Shown one piece after another: positions 36,898-44,663 of a stretch of DNA of 64,000 nucleotides (positions are counted from its first letter, which is position 1; each line of letters begins with the position of its first letter). Made by a program: the position numbers and the translations under genes. The notes beneath the pieces are model-generated. The model did no database searches. It was given only the letters and a program-made list of their open reading frames with translations, and was not told where the DNA came from. Location: the NCBI RefSeq assembly GCF_000300815.1, contig NZ_AMRX01000003.1:310001-374000 (forward strand), in the 5' to 3' direction. The DNA comes from Gayadomonas joobiniege G7. Lineage in GTDB: Bacteria; Pseudomonadota; Gammaproteobacteria; Enterobacterales; Alteromonadaceae.

Positions 36898-38751
36898 TTA
36901 CCAGTATTTAGCTACGCTGAAGGAATACTCAAATGCCTTATCATATTGGATCGCAGTTCTTATATCCCAGTTTTCATTGGTTGAAAAACTTTGCTCCCAG
37001 ATTAGGTAATTTGAACTATCTTCTGACGCACTTATATTAAAGGCTCGGCCGGTTTTGACCGACATTGCCCACCAAGGTGTTAACAATAACACCGCTTCAA
37101 TTTCTGGTCCCGTCGATAGTTGAAAACTCGATAAGTCAGAAAATTGAATTTTATTTGCCAGAGACAAATTAAAGACGGAACCAGGTGTAAGTGTCCAACT
37201 TTGTCCCACATTGCCACTGACAAAAAACTCTGCACAATTTAGACAAGCTAAATTTTTAGCTCCGTAGCCCGAAGATAATGACCAAGCATATGCTTTATCT
37301 TCGGGCAAACCAGTTTTTGTAACGTTTAAATTATTTATTGAAAAGAAGATGAATTCACGAAGTGAGACATTATGATCATGAATTAATAAACTAACATCAA
37401 ATGCGATAAGCTCAGACCAAGGGACGCGTGCCGAATTAGCGGTTAAAAAGTCATAATAGCCAGCTCTGAAGTTAATCAAATTGGCTGACCCATATTCTGT
37501 GTTGTAGATTTGCGAAATGCTAACTTTACTACTGGGTTGAGCTGTATGTGGCGCTTTAGGTCGGTTGCTCAGCCAATCTGGTTTACCGCTGGGTAATTTA
37601 AACCTATGGTTTAGCAATTTGTGACGGGTGCTTGTTTGATTATCCGTTAGAGATTTATTTTTTTGCTCTAGAAATGCAAAATAATCGTATAAAGTATCAA
37701 TAATGCGTTTGCTGCTGGTCGCATCTCGATCAATGAGTGACTCAATTATTTGTTTGTCACCATTAATAATTTGTGTGACATCTCGCTTCTCGGAAGCGGT
37801 TAGCTGTATATATTTTTCGTATAACTGCTCTTGTCTGGATGGGTGATATATTATTTTACCTAGCAGGTGTTCGTTAGAGGAATGAGTAAGCTTTTTAATC
37901 ACATCAAACGGCATCACCCAAGGCTTGAAGTCAACCATCAGGTTTACATTGCTCACTAGCTCAATAAGTTTAGCAAGTTGATACGCGCAGTTTTCACGGA
38001 AAAAATAATAGGTCAGGCTGTGGTTTTCCAGTTCCCATAAATGAGCTAACAAAAATTTTATTTGCATGGGACTAAAATTGAGCTGATATTCCCACATGTC
38101 TCTAAGTTCAGTTTCATTATAGGCTAGCTGATGGTGATGGTACTTTTGATTCGAGAAGCGTCCTTGATAGCCCCCTGTGATGCCATTAAAGATGTATTCA
38201 AGTTTATTGTCTGATGCAGGAACAATAGCGCCATAGCTGAAAGTATTGTCTAATAATTTGGTATTATGGTTTTGGTTTAGTTTAAGTAGTAAGTGACCAA
38301 ACATAGATGCTGGGTTACCTAAATAACCACTAGCGTAAACTAAGCTAACACTGTTTGCTTTAAAGGCTTGCTGATAATCTGAGTAGTTGGGACATGTAAC
38401 CTCGGGCAATTTTAATTGTTTAAGCTGTGTTGTCAGCCAGAGTTTTCGTGCAGGAAAGCGACACTGGGTTTTAGGCGCTTGAGTAAACTGGTGAATGGTT
38501 GCTGTGAGTTCTTGTTTAGGATCTAGCGCACCCTGCGTAGATAAATAAAAATCATTCTGCGATAGTCGGCCTTGTCTGGTAAACAAACCTGTTTCTATAT
38601 GTAACAATCTTAACCAAGTTGGGTGCTGGCTTAATTGCTGCAAATTAGAGTTTGTAGGCACAGTTAGTTTTAGCATCAGTCCCTGAGCAGCGGCATTATT
38701 AATAAATAAATACAAACTTAATAAAGTCGGCAAAAAGTATTTTAAGTTCAA
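36898..38751 (-). CDS. DUF4105-domain exported protein (Lnb N-terminal-like)
   Basis: A 617-residue envelope protein with a signal peptide (to about residue 22). Residues ~125-290 hold the DUF4105 block: ASMFGHLLLKLN, TFSYGAIVP, YIFNGITGGYQGRF, and FFRENCAYQLAKLIE, a papain-like Cys/His arrangement (GH...ENC) in this family. The C-terminal ~200 residues alternate like beta-strands, perhaps a barrel ending in an aromatic-Trp (AKYW). Substrate unknown. First gene of an operon with DUF3015. Confidence 0.8.
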   Translation of the reverse strand: MNLKYFLPTLLSLYLFINNAAAQGLMLKLTVPTNSNLQQLSQHPTWLRLLHIETGLFTRQGRLSQNDFYLSTQGALDPKQELTATIHQFTQAPKTQCRFPARKLWLTTQLKQLKLPEVTCPNYSDYQQAFKANSVSLVYASGYLGNPASMFGHLLLKLNQNHNTKLLDNTFSYGAIVPASDNKLEYIFNGITGGYQGRFSNQKYHHHQLAYNETELRDMWEYQLNFSPMQIKFLLAHLWELENHSLTYYFFRENCAYQLAKLIELVSNVNLMVDFKPWVMPFDVIKKLTHSSNEHLLGKIIYHPSRQEQLYEKYIQLTASEKRDVTQIINGDKQIIESLIDRDATSSKRIIDTLYDYFAFLEQKNKSLTDNQTSTRHKLLNHRFKLPSGKPDWLSNRPKAPHTAQPSSKVSISQIYNTEYGSANLINFRAGYYDFLTANSARVPWSELIAFDVSLLIHDHNVSLREFIFFSINNLNVTKTGLPEDKAYAWSLSSGYGAKNLACLNCAEFFVSGNVGQSWTLTPGSVFNLSLANKIQFSDLSSFQLSTGPEIEAVLLLTPWWAMSVKTGRAFNISASEDSSNYLIWEQSFSTNENWDIRTAIQYDKAFEYSFSVAKYW

Positions 38752-38911
38752 TGTTTTTATTATCTTCCTTAATTTACAAATAGGTTACATCTAAACCTAC
38801 TTATATTCAAGTGCTTATAGTTTAGGCATGCGATATTGGAATATCTGGTTTTTAACGCGAATTTCGAATTTGCGAGTGAAAGACTCATGATGTTTAAATT
38901 AGTTAAATATT

Positions 38912-39691
38912 TTATTGATCATTCACGAGAAAAGAACCTAAACCAGCACATTGTTTTTTATATTTTTTTAACTGCCATTCGTATCGGACTCGATATTTGA
39001 TTTTTTTTAAAAAAGGTTTGTTGATTGTATTTATGGCCAGGTCGGTTTTTTTGATATCACTCGTAAAAGTTTCTTTTCGCTCGATAACGGCGGGGGATAA
39101 ACCTAACACTTGGATGTCCAAATCCCAATAATTCTGAATATCCACGTCAATTGGCCGGCAAATTCTCTCGGTTGCTTTTAACAATTTTTTGGCACCAGTT
39201 AAAGAGACGGCTTGCGCTTTAGTGGTAATAGGGATTTTTGAGTACTGAATTAATTTAAATGGCGGTATTTGAGGTATGGCAAGTGACTCAGTTATTCTGG
39301 ATTGGTCTTTTAAATATGTCAGCTTTATATAGTCCCAATTTTTGATGTGCTCAAAAACCCCATGCACATGACACAGGTTTTTGTTAATGATGCTGTCGTC
39401 TTCTAAAATGATTGCCCAAGGCAAGTTTTGACCGATGATTTTTTGCCAAATCAATCTATGGCTCAAGTAGCAGCCAATTTCTCCATTATTTAAAGGTTTA
39501 AAATAACGGTTTTGGTTTTGTTTTGTTGAATAAACAGCGTCAATTTCTGATTTAGATAAAATTCGGCCATCAACGGCCGCGACTCTTTCAAATGGAATCG
39601 CTAAAGCGGTTAACTGTTTTGCCATAAACGCATATCTATCTTGACTGCTATCTAGGTTTATTAAAAAAACTTTACCTTGGGGTTTATTCAT
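38912..39691 (-). CDS. Glycosyltransferase family 25 protein
   Basis: A 259-residue protein of the GT25 (LPS biosynthesis, LgtB/LpsA-like) family: KVFLINLDSSQDRYAFM at the N terminus, RVAAVDGR, GEIGCYLSHRLIW, and the acidic LEDDSII nucleotide-sugar/metal motif. It would add a hexose to lipopolysaccharide or another glycan at the cytosolic face. No other LPS genes adjoin it, so the acceptor cannot be named. Confidence 0.88.
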   Translation of the reverse strand: MNKPQGKVFLINLDSSQDRYAFMAKQLTALAIPFERVAAVDGRILSKSEIDAVYSTKQNQNRYFKPLNNGEIGCYLSHRLIWQKIIGQNLPWAIILEDDSIINKNLCHVHGVFEHIKNWDYIKLTYLKDQSRITESLAIPQIPPFKLIQYSKIPITTKAQAVSLTGAKKLLKATERICRPIDVDIQNYWDLDIQVLGLSPAVIERKETFTSDIKKTDLAINTINKPFLKKIKYRVRYEWQLKKYKKQCAGLGSFLVNDQ

Positions 39692-40109
39692 TCGATATCG
39701 TTTTTAATTTTTGCTGAACATTTAAAAGGATGTTAACGATCATTTATTTCACCTTTGTGGCAATTTTGCTGTCGCAATTTGCAGCTTCCGTCAATATTCA
39801 AATAAGTCGGCCGCCGAATTTATCGAGGAAATTGATATTGAATTTTTTGTTACCTCCACGCATCTCGTGTTTGGCGCAACGGCATTGCCCATTTTTTGAT
39901 CAGCACCAACTTCAAAGCAGTTCAACTTTTTATTTCACAGGCATAATAGTTTTTATATTTTCATTTAATACAAAAGTATTTTGTTGTTTGTGCTGTTTTT
40001 TGCAAATAAGAATAGCTTCACACTGTACGCTCTTATTAAACACTTTAAAAATGCGCAAGCATGTTTTTAACAACAGGCTCGTTATTTTAAATTTATATGA
40101 GGATACACA
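39692..40109. other. AT-rich intergenic region
   Basis: About 420 nt between divergent genes. No convincing gene: a 134-codon frame crosses into the MFS gene, is Phe/Leu-rich and lacks family features. The MFS ribosome binding site GAGGA lies at its right end (around 40098). Promoters for both neighbours are expected here but none stands out. Confidence 0.5.
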
Positions 40110-41300
40110 ATGCCTATTGCATTATTTGCATTAACTTTAAGTGCGTTTGCTATTGGTACGACAGAGTTTGTGATAGTGGGTTTAGTACCAACTATAGCGA
40201 TGGATTTGGGGGTTACATTGCCCAATGCTGGCTTACTCGTTAGCTTATACGCTGTTGGTGTTGCCGTTGGTGCGCCTGTTTTAACGGCTTTGACCGGAAA
40301 GTGGAACCGAAAGTACGTTTTATTAAGCTTGATGGCGCTATTTGTGACTGGGAATATTTTGGCATGGCAAGCACCAAGCTACGAGAGCCTGATTGTGGCT
40401 CGAATATTAACCGGACTTGCTCATGGTGTGTTTTTTTCCATAGGCTCAACGATTGCGATTGGTTTGGTCGCAAAAGAAAAAGAGGCCAGTGCTATTGCTA
40501 TCATGTTTACGGGGTTAACTGTTGCCCTTGTAACTGGTGTGCCGCTAGGAACTTGGATTGGCCAGAACTTTGGTTGGCGAGCAACATTTTTAGTCGTTTC
40601 TGCTCTAGGCATGCTTGCTTTGATTGGTAGCGCGCTATTGGTTCCAAACAATTTAAAGCAGAGTAGACCAGCAACCTTAGTTGAGCAAATGCAAGTGCTT
40701 ATTCAACCGCGACTCGTATTGGTTTATCTAATGACCATTTTGGGTTACGGTGGCACGTTCACTGCGTTTACGTATTTAGCGCCTATTTTGCAAGAAGAAG
40801 CTGGATTTTCGCCTTCTGCTATTAGTTTAATTATGCTGGTGTACGGCCTTTCTGTTGCCGCAGGTAACATTTACGGTGGCAAGTTGGCCGATAAAAAAGG
40901 ACCAATTTGCGCGCTAACTATTATTTTTTCTGTTCTGGCCGTTATCCTTTTTGCGCTAACTTTCACCATGGCAAGTAAAATAGCAGCAGTGATCACTGTG
41001 TTGGTATGGGGAGCCTTTGCGTTTGGAAATGTACCTGGTTTGCAAGTATACATAGTGCAACTTGCTGAGAAGTTTACGCCAAATGCAGTAGACGTTGCTT
41101 CAGGTCTCAACATAGCGGCATTTAATATAGGCATTGCCATGGGATCTATGCTAGGTGGGACTATCGTCAATGGCATGGGGCTGTCTGATACTGCATGGGT
41201 CGGTGCCCTTATTGCAGTCTCAGCGCTGGCTGTAACAGGTTTTAGCGGCTATTTAGATAAGCGTGAACAGGCAAATACAGCCAGTTCTACTGAGAGCTAA
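40110..41300 (+). CDS. MFS efflux transporter (AraJ/DHA1-like)
   Basis: A 396-residue major facilitator with twelve predicted helices. ALTLSAFAIGTTEFVIVGLVP in two readable parts and the loop 2-3 motif TGKWNRKYV are typical of the AraJ/arabinose-efflux-like DHA1 drug:proton antiporters; RILTGLAHGVFFSIG follows. GAGGA precedes the ATG. Substrate is unknown; nucleoside, sugar or drug efflux are all seen in relatives. It is the last intact host gene before the prfC mobile region. Confidence 0.88.
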   Translation: MPIALFALTLSAFAIGTTEFVIVGLVPTIAMDLGVTLPNAGLLVSLYAVGVAVGAPVLTALTGKWNRKYVLLSLMALFVTGNILAWQAPSYESLIVARILTGLAHGVFFSIGSTIAIGLVAKEKEASAIAIMFTGLTVALVTGVPLGTWIGQNFGWRATFLVVSALGMLALIGSALLVPNNLKQSRPATLVEQMQVLIQPRLVLVYLMTILGYGGTFTAFTYLAPILQEEAGFSPSAISLIMLVYGLSVAAGNIYGGKLADKKGPICALTIIFSVLAVILFALTFTMASKIAAVITVLVWGAFAFGNVPGLQVYIVQLAEKFTPNAVDVASGLNIAAFNIGIAMGSMLGGTIVNGMGLSDTAWVGALIAVSALAVTGFSGYLDKREQANTASSTES

Positions 41301-41370
41301 AAATTAATAGTGAGTACTTTGTTTAAGGTGTGACTCAAACCACACAGATCCCTGAGCATTTAGCCTTTCT

Positions 41371-41390
41371 TTTAAACCATGAGGTTTAAA
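41371..41390. repeat. Perfect inverted repeat upstream of the hipA tail
   Basis: TTTAAACC, 4-nt spacer, GGTTTAAA: an 8-bp perfect palindrome. A near copy lies at 42777-42796 upstream of hipBA, so it may be a shared operator or element end. Confidence 0.55.
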
Positions 41391-41505
41391 AATAGCGGAG
41401 GAAGGCTTTTTTGATACCTGGGCGAAAGAGAAAACCCATTTACCGCTGACCAAAGGCATGATCGACGCAATTGATAAACACGTGCGAGACGTGCCTTTAC
41501 GCTGA
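41389..41505 (+). pseudogene. hipA C-terminal fragment
   Basis: The frame reads FFDTWAKEKTHLPLTKGM then IDAIDKHVRDVPLR and stops. This matches the end of the intact HipA at 43.3-44.5 kb (FHEIWNREKTNLPLTKHM then IEVIEKHLQNVPL) position for position, but with many differences, so it derives from a different hipA rather than a recent copy. Everything upstream is missing; an in-frame stop lies at 41386. Confidence 0.75.
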
Positions 41506-41750
41506 CAAATGAACGTCAAAAAGAAGCCATGGATTGCCACTTTGTGTATGCCATCGTGCCAAAGCACAATGTGGAAGATGTCAGTAAACAGCGCGCCGTA
41601 CAAAAAGCGCGCGAGCAGGTTAATGCAGCCTCTACGCATATGACGCTGAAAGGTCAATCGCTCAGTAAGGAGCAGCTTGAATATGAAATTGAACGTGTTG
41701 CTGAGCAAATCATGGATAAGATGCCTTCAGACTTCTGGAACGAAGAATAA
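41478..41750 (+). pseudogene. Tail of a mobile-mystery-protein-A-like regulator
   Basis: The open frame (ATG at 41529) encodes DCHFVYAIVPKHNVEDVSKQ and a helical tail with STHMTLKGQSLSKEQLEYEI, ending SDFWNEE. This resembles the C-terminal part of mobile mystery protein A, an XRE-type protein of accessory regions that pairs with a Fic-domain partner. The N-terminal helix-turn-helix is absent and the frame overlaps the end of the hipA fragment, so a deletion has joined two scraps. Assignment is from memory of the family and moderate. Confidence 0.45.
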
Positions 41751-41764
41751 GCATAGCAAACGTT

Positions 41765-41841
41765 AATACGCTGATAGCGTATTGATAAAACGGTATCTAA
41801 TACATAGATACCGAGGTTCACTTTTTAAAGCATAAAAAGTG
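41765..41841. repeat. Three consecutive perfect hairpins
   Basis: Three stems, each with a 5-nt loop: AATACGC/GCGTATT (41765-41783), CGGTATCTA/TAGATACCG (41791-41813), CACTTTTTA/TAAAAAGTG (41819-41841). They sit between the mobile-element scraps and the orphan prfC start. Two could act as terminators; three unrelated perfect stems in 77 nt is unusual. Confidence 0.7.
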
Positions 41842-41890
41842 GTTGATTCAAACGGGTGTAACTTTAGGTGTAAATAAGGGTTTTTAAGGT

Positions 41891-41971
41891 ATGAGTGGTA
41901 GCAATTTTGTCCATGAAATCAATAAACGAAGGACCTTTGCTATCATCTTGCACCCCGACTTGAACCGGTAA
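41891..41971 (+). pseudogene. Orphan 5' end of prfC
   Basis: ATG at 41891 preceded by AAGG opens a 26-codon frame [20 protein letters not shown] ending HPDLNR. It parallels the N terminus of the intact RF3 at 44664 ([20 protein letters not shown]) and the DNA is near-identical through GCACCC, then diverges at once. This is what integration into the 5' end of prfC leaves behind: the displaced native start, with the element supplying a replacement start to the downstream gene. Confidence 0.88.
41936..41958. repeat. Putative left attachment site core
   Basis: TTTGCTATCATCTTGCACCC followed by CGA. It matches 44709-44731 with two mismatches (T/C at two positions). Homology to prfC ends directly after it. 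Confidence 0.75.
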
Positions 41972-42086
41972 GACAACTTAAGCCACCTAAAGCCTAAATA
42001 TTAATAAAAACAAAATCTTATAAGGCGTCTTGGGTTGTCATATTGACCATCAGAGCCTACTTTTGCCACCCTGAGTCACAGGAATA

Positions 42087-42141
42087 GGTACAAATTTGGG
42101 TACAAATTCTTGTGTGCAAAGGGCTTAAAAAATTTTGTACC
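42087..42141. promoter_or_regulatory. Putative integrase arm-type sites
   Basis: GGTACAAATT occurs twice in direct repeat (42087-42096, 42099-42108) and inverted as AATTTTGTACC (42131-42141), 35 nt before the integrase remnant. Such repeats beside a tyrosine-recombinase gene are typical arm-binding sites. Confidence 0.5.
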
Positions 42142-42175
42142 TTTTCTTAGTTTTCAATAACTTAGAGGAAAGAGT

Positions 42176-42621
42176 ATGGTACTCACTGAATCGTGGTTAA
42201 AAGCGCAGTACGGTAAAGCAAAAACCAAAGAACTTGTAAAAGCTGATCGTGACGGGCTTTGTGTTCGTGTATCTCCAAAAGGTAAAGTGACCTATTCGTT
42301 GCGGTACTCCTACGCCGGTGGCCGAAAACGGGTTGATCTTGGTTCCTATCCGTTAATGTCGCTCAAAGAAGCTAGGGGGCGAAGCGCTCAGGCTTCGTAA
42401 AAAGCTAGAAGAGGGACATGTGTCCAAAGATTGTTCGCCAGCTTGAGAAGCAAGCTATTATCGCCGCTGAATCCCTTTCAGGGCTTTTTGACCTTTGGTA
42501 TGACTCATACTGCATAAAGAACAAAAAAGGCCATCATGAGATCAAGCGAAGGTTTGAGCTTCATGTATTCCCTAAACTCGGTTCACTGCCAGCCGAGCGC
42601 ATCACTTTGCGGAGGAGTTAA
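42176..42621 (+). pseudogene. Tyrosine-recombinase integrase remnant
   Basis: The first frame (42176 to about 42372) encodes the DUF4102 arm-DNA-binding domain: DRDGLCVRVSPKGKVTYSLR and RKRVDLGSYPLMSLKEAR. A second frame continues EALRLRKKLEEGH and a third resumes PKIVRQLEKQAIIAA and LFDLWYDSYC (core-binding domain). At least two frameshifts, near 42372 and 42415, break it. The catalytic domain with the R-H-x-x-R-Y residues is absent. It cannot be active. Confidence 0.9.
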
Positions 42622-42623
42622 CA

Positions 42624-42737
42624 GAGGATAGTGTGCAGATCCCTGAGAGCCTGGCGCTTTACATTGATTACAATGCCATGGCGATGACTATCGCTCTTGT
42701 CTTGTCGTCAAGCTTAAGCCCCAAAAGTTTAAATTAG
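42624..42737 (+). pseudogene. Possible ArdA-like antirestriction fragment
   Basis: The frame reads EDSVQIPESLALYIDYNAMA, resembling the IPExLxxYIDYxAxA block of ArdA antirestriction proteins, then runs into unrelated sequence and stops. The first ~100 residues and the tail are missing. Recognition rests on this one block, so confidence is low. Confidence 0.35.
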
Positions 42738-42776
42738 GATGTCTATCGGTACTATCAGTACCAATATCCGCTTTAT

Positions 42777-42796
42777 TTTAAACCGTGCGGTTTATA
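42777..42796. promoter_or_regulatory. Inverted repeat upstream of hipBA
   Basis: TTTAAACC, GTGC, GGTTTATA: near copy of the palindrome at 41371. It lies 194 nt upstream of hipB, possibly a distal operator or an element-borne repeat. Confidence 0.45.
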
Positions 42797-42893
42797 TTCT
42801 TTGTTTTTTACGGCAGTTATCGCCGTGTTTTGCTGGTTTGTTAAACCATTTTTTGAGAAAATATCTATAATTATGTATCATTGGGTTGATGGT

Positions 42894-42911
42894 GATATGT
42901 TTTTATATATC
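42894..42911. promoter_or_regulatory. Candidate HipB operator
   Basis: GATAT, 8-nt spacer, ATATC, followed by further TATC/GATA half-sites up to about 42985. The known Escherichia coli HipB operator is TATCC-N8-GGATA, so the 8-nt spacing is suggestive. The region is strongly AT-rich, which lowers specificity. Confidence 0.35.
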
Positions 42912-42989
42912 GTTATTGTGCTATCTAGGGTGCTGTGATATAGTTTTATAGATATTGTAGAAATGTAGATATAGAAAAGCAGATCAAGA

Positions 42990-43298
42990 ATGGCTTATAT
43001 CAATGATCAGATACTGGAAGCGCTGCGAGAGGCGCGGGCGCGTAAGGGACTTAGCCAGCGGGAGTTAAGTGCGCGTTCTGGTGTGCCGCAGAGCCATATC
43101 TCCAAGATTGAGGCGGGTGGTGTTGATCTGCGTATGTCCAGTTTGATTGCTTTGGCGCGTGTGTTGGATTTGGAGCTGTTTTTAGCGCCTAAGAAGTCCA
43201 TGCCAGCTATTAAGTCGATTACGCGCTCTGCTGTCGGCGGAGACGAGTTGGAAGCTGTGTCGCCAGCTTATACTCTGGACGATGATGGCGATGAGTAA
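42990..43298 (+). CDS. hipB: HipB-like XRE antitoxin
   Basis: A 102-residue protein with an N-terminal XRE helix-turn-helix (residues ~9-65: LREARARKGLSQRELSARSG, then SHISKIEAGGVDLRMSSL) and an acidic tail ending DDDGDE. HipB binds HipA and represses the operon. The gene overlaps hipA by up to 17 nt. GC content is visibly higher than in the AT-rich leader, and the pair sits inside the prfC element. Confidence 0.88.
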   Translation: MAYINDQILEALREARARKGLSQRELSARSGVPQSHISKIEAGGVDLRMSSLIALARVLDLELFLAPKKSMPAIKSITRSAVGGDELEAVSPAYTLDDDGDE

Positions 43299-44517
43299 TG
43301 TGTCTACATTAAATGTTCTGCTTTACGGTCAGCCGATTGGGACGATTACCAATGTTGGGCATGACAGAACATTATTTGCGTTTACGGATGAATATATCAG
43401 CAATGAAGCACGGCCAGTTTTAAGTCTGGGGTTTAAGGACTCTTTGGGTGGTCTGATTACGGATTTTAAGCCGACACAAACCAAGCTAACGCCGTTCTTC
43501 TCGAACTTGTTGCCAGAAGAAACAATGCGTCATTATCTGGCGGAACGTGCGAATGTTAATCCGGCGCGTGAGTTTTTTTTACTGTGGTTGTTGGGGCAGG
43601 ACTTGCCTGGTGCGATAACTGTCGTACCCGCTGGCGGTGAAATGCTTCCACCCAATGTGCATGAAGAGGTGGAAGAGGGAGACGCACCAGAACAGCCTAT
43701 GCGGTTCTCATTGGCTGGGGTACAGTTGAAGTTTTCAGCGGTGCAGCAGGCAGCGGGTGGTTTAACTATTCCAGTATCAGGAACAGGTGGTTCTTGGATT
43801 GTGAAGTTGCCGTCCTCACGTTTTGAGGCGGTGCCAGAAAATGAATTTGCCATGATGGAAATGGCGCGCATGTTGGGTATGGATGTGCCTGAGACGCAGC
43901 TTTTATCCATTGACCAAATCGGCAATTTTCCTGAAGGGATTGGTCGATTTGGGAATAGTGCTTTTGCGATTAAGCGTTTTGATCGTAACGCCGATGGCAC
44001 GGCTATTCATATGGAAGATTTTGCGCAGGTCTTTGGGGTTTATCCTGAGGACAAATACAAGAAAGCCAGTATGCGCAACATCGCTCAGGTTATCGGCCTG
44101 GAAGGGCATGAGGGTGATGTGGCGGAGTTTATTCGTCGTCTGGTGTTTAATACGCTGGTCGGTAATGCGGATATGCATCTTAAGAACTGGTCGGTGATAT
44201 ATAACGATAAGCAAAGTGCCTCGATAGCACCAGCTTATGATTTTGTGTCAACCATTGCCTATATTCCTGATAACAGTGCGTCTCTTAAGGTGAGCCGCAC
44301 GAAGAAGTTCAGTGAATTTACGTTAGATGAGTTGTCGCACTTGGCCGCTAAAGCCATGCTGCCAGAAAAGCTGGTGCTGGATACGGCGCGTGAAACGGTT
44401 TCGGCTTTCCATGAAATATGGAACCGTGAAAAGACAAACTTACCTCTCACAAAGCATATGATTGAGGTAATTGAAAAGCATTTACAAAACGTGCCTTTGG
44501 CAGGCACGGGCGCATAA
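43282..44517 (+). CDS. hipA: HipA-like serine/threonine kinase toxin
   Basis: HipA kinases phosphorylate glutamyl-tRNA synthetase or related targets, stalling translation and causing persistence. The 411-residue protein has the N-terminal HipA subdomain, RFSLAGVQLKFSAV, the ATP-binding lysine region WIVKLPSS, the catalytic NTLVGNADMHLKNW (Asp) and the metal-binding APAYDFVST. All kinase residues seem intact. Starts at 43282, 43285 or 43291 are possible; 43291 (MSNVSTLNV) overlaps hipB least. It ends 146 nt before prfC. Confidence 0.9.
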   Translation: MMAMSNVSTLNVLLYGQPIGTITNVGHDRTLFAFTDEYISNEARPVLSLGFKDSLGGLITDFKPTQTKLTPFFSNLLPEETMRHYLAERANVNPAREFFLLWLLGQDLPGAITVVPAGGEMLPPNVHEEVEEGDAPEQPMRFSLAGVQLKFSAVQQAAGGLTIPVSGTGGSWIVKLPSSRFEAVPENEFAMMEMARMLGMDVPETQLLSIDQIGNFPEGIGRFGNSAFAIKRFDRNADGTAIHMEDFAQVFGVYPEDKYKKASMRNIAQVIGLEGHEGDVAEFIRRLVFNTLVGNADMHLKNWSVIYNDKQSASIAPAYDFVSTIAYIPDNSASLKVSRTKKFSEFTLDELSHLAAKAMLPEKLVLDTARETVSAFHEIWNREKTNLPLTKHMIEVIEKHLQNVPLAGTGA

Positions 44518-44663
44518 TACGCCACAATTTAATCGCTCTGGATTGATGAACAATACGGGAGTTTTTGCTGGCTGTAGGCCGTGGCAGACAACTTGGAAAT
44601 CAGGGCTTAGAGTTAACTTTATTTATTTGTATAAATATTTGTACAAAATGGGAATTTAGATAC

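Noticed and set aside
39730-40134. 134-codon ORF upstream of the MFS gene
   Set aside because: Low-complexity Phe/Leu/Cys composition, no family features, and it overlaps the MFS start.
44565-44663. Extended N terminus of prfC
   Set aside because: The ATG at 44664 gives the exact RF3 length and aligns with the orphan copy start at 41891.
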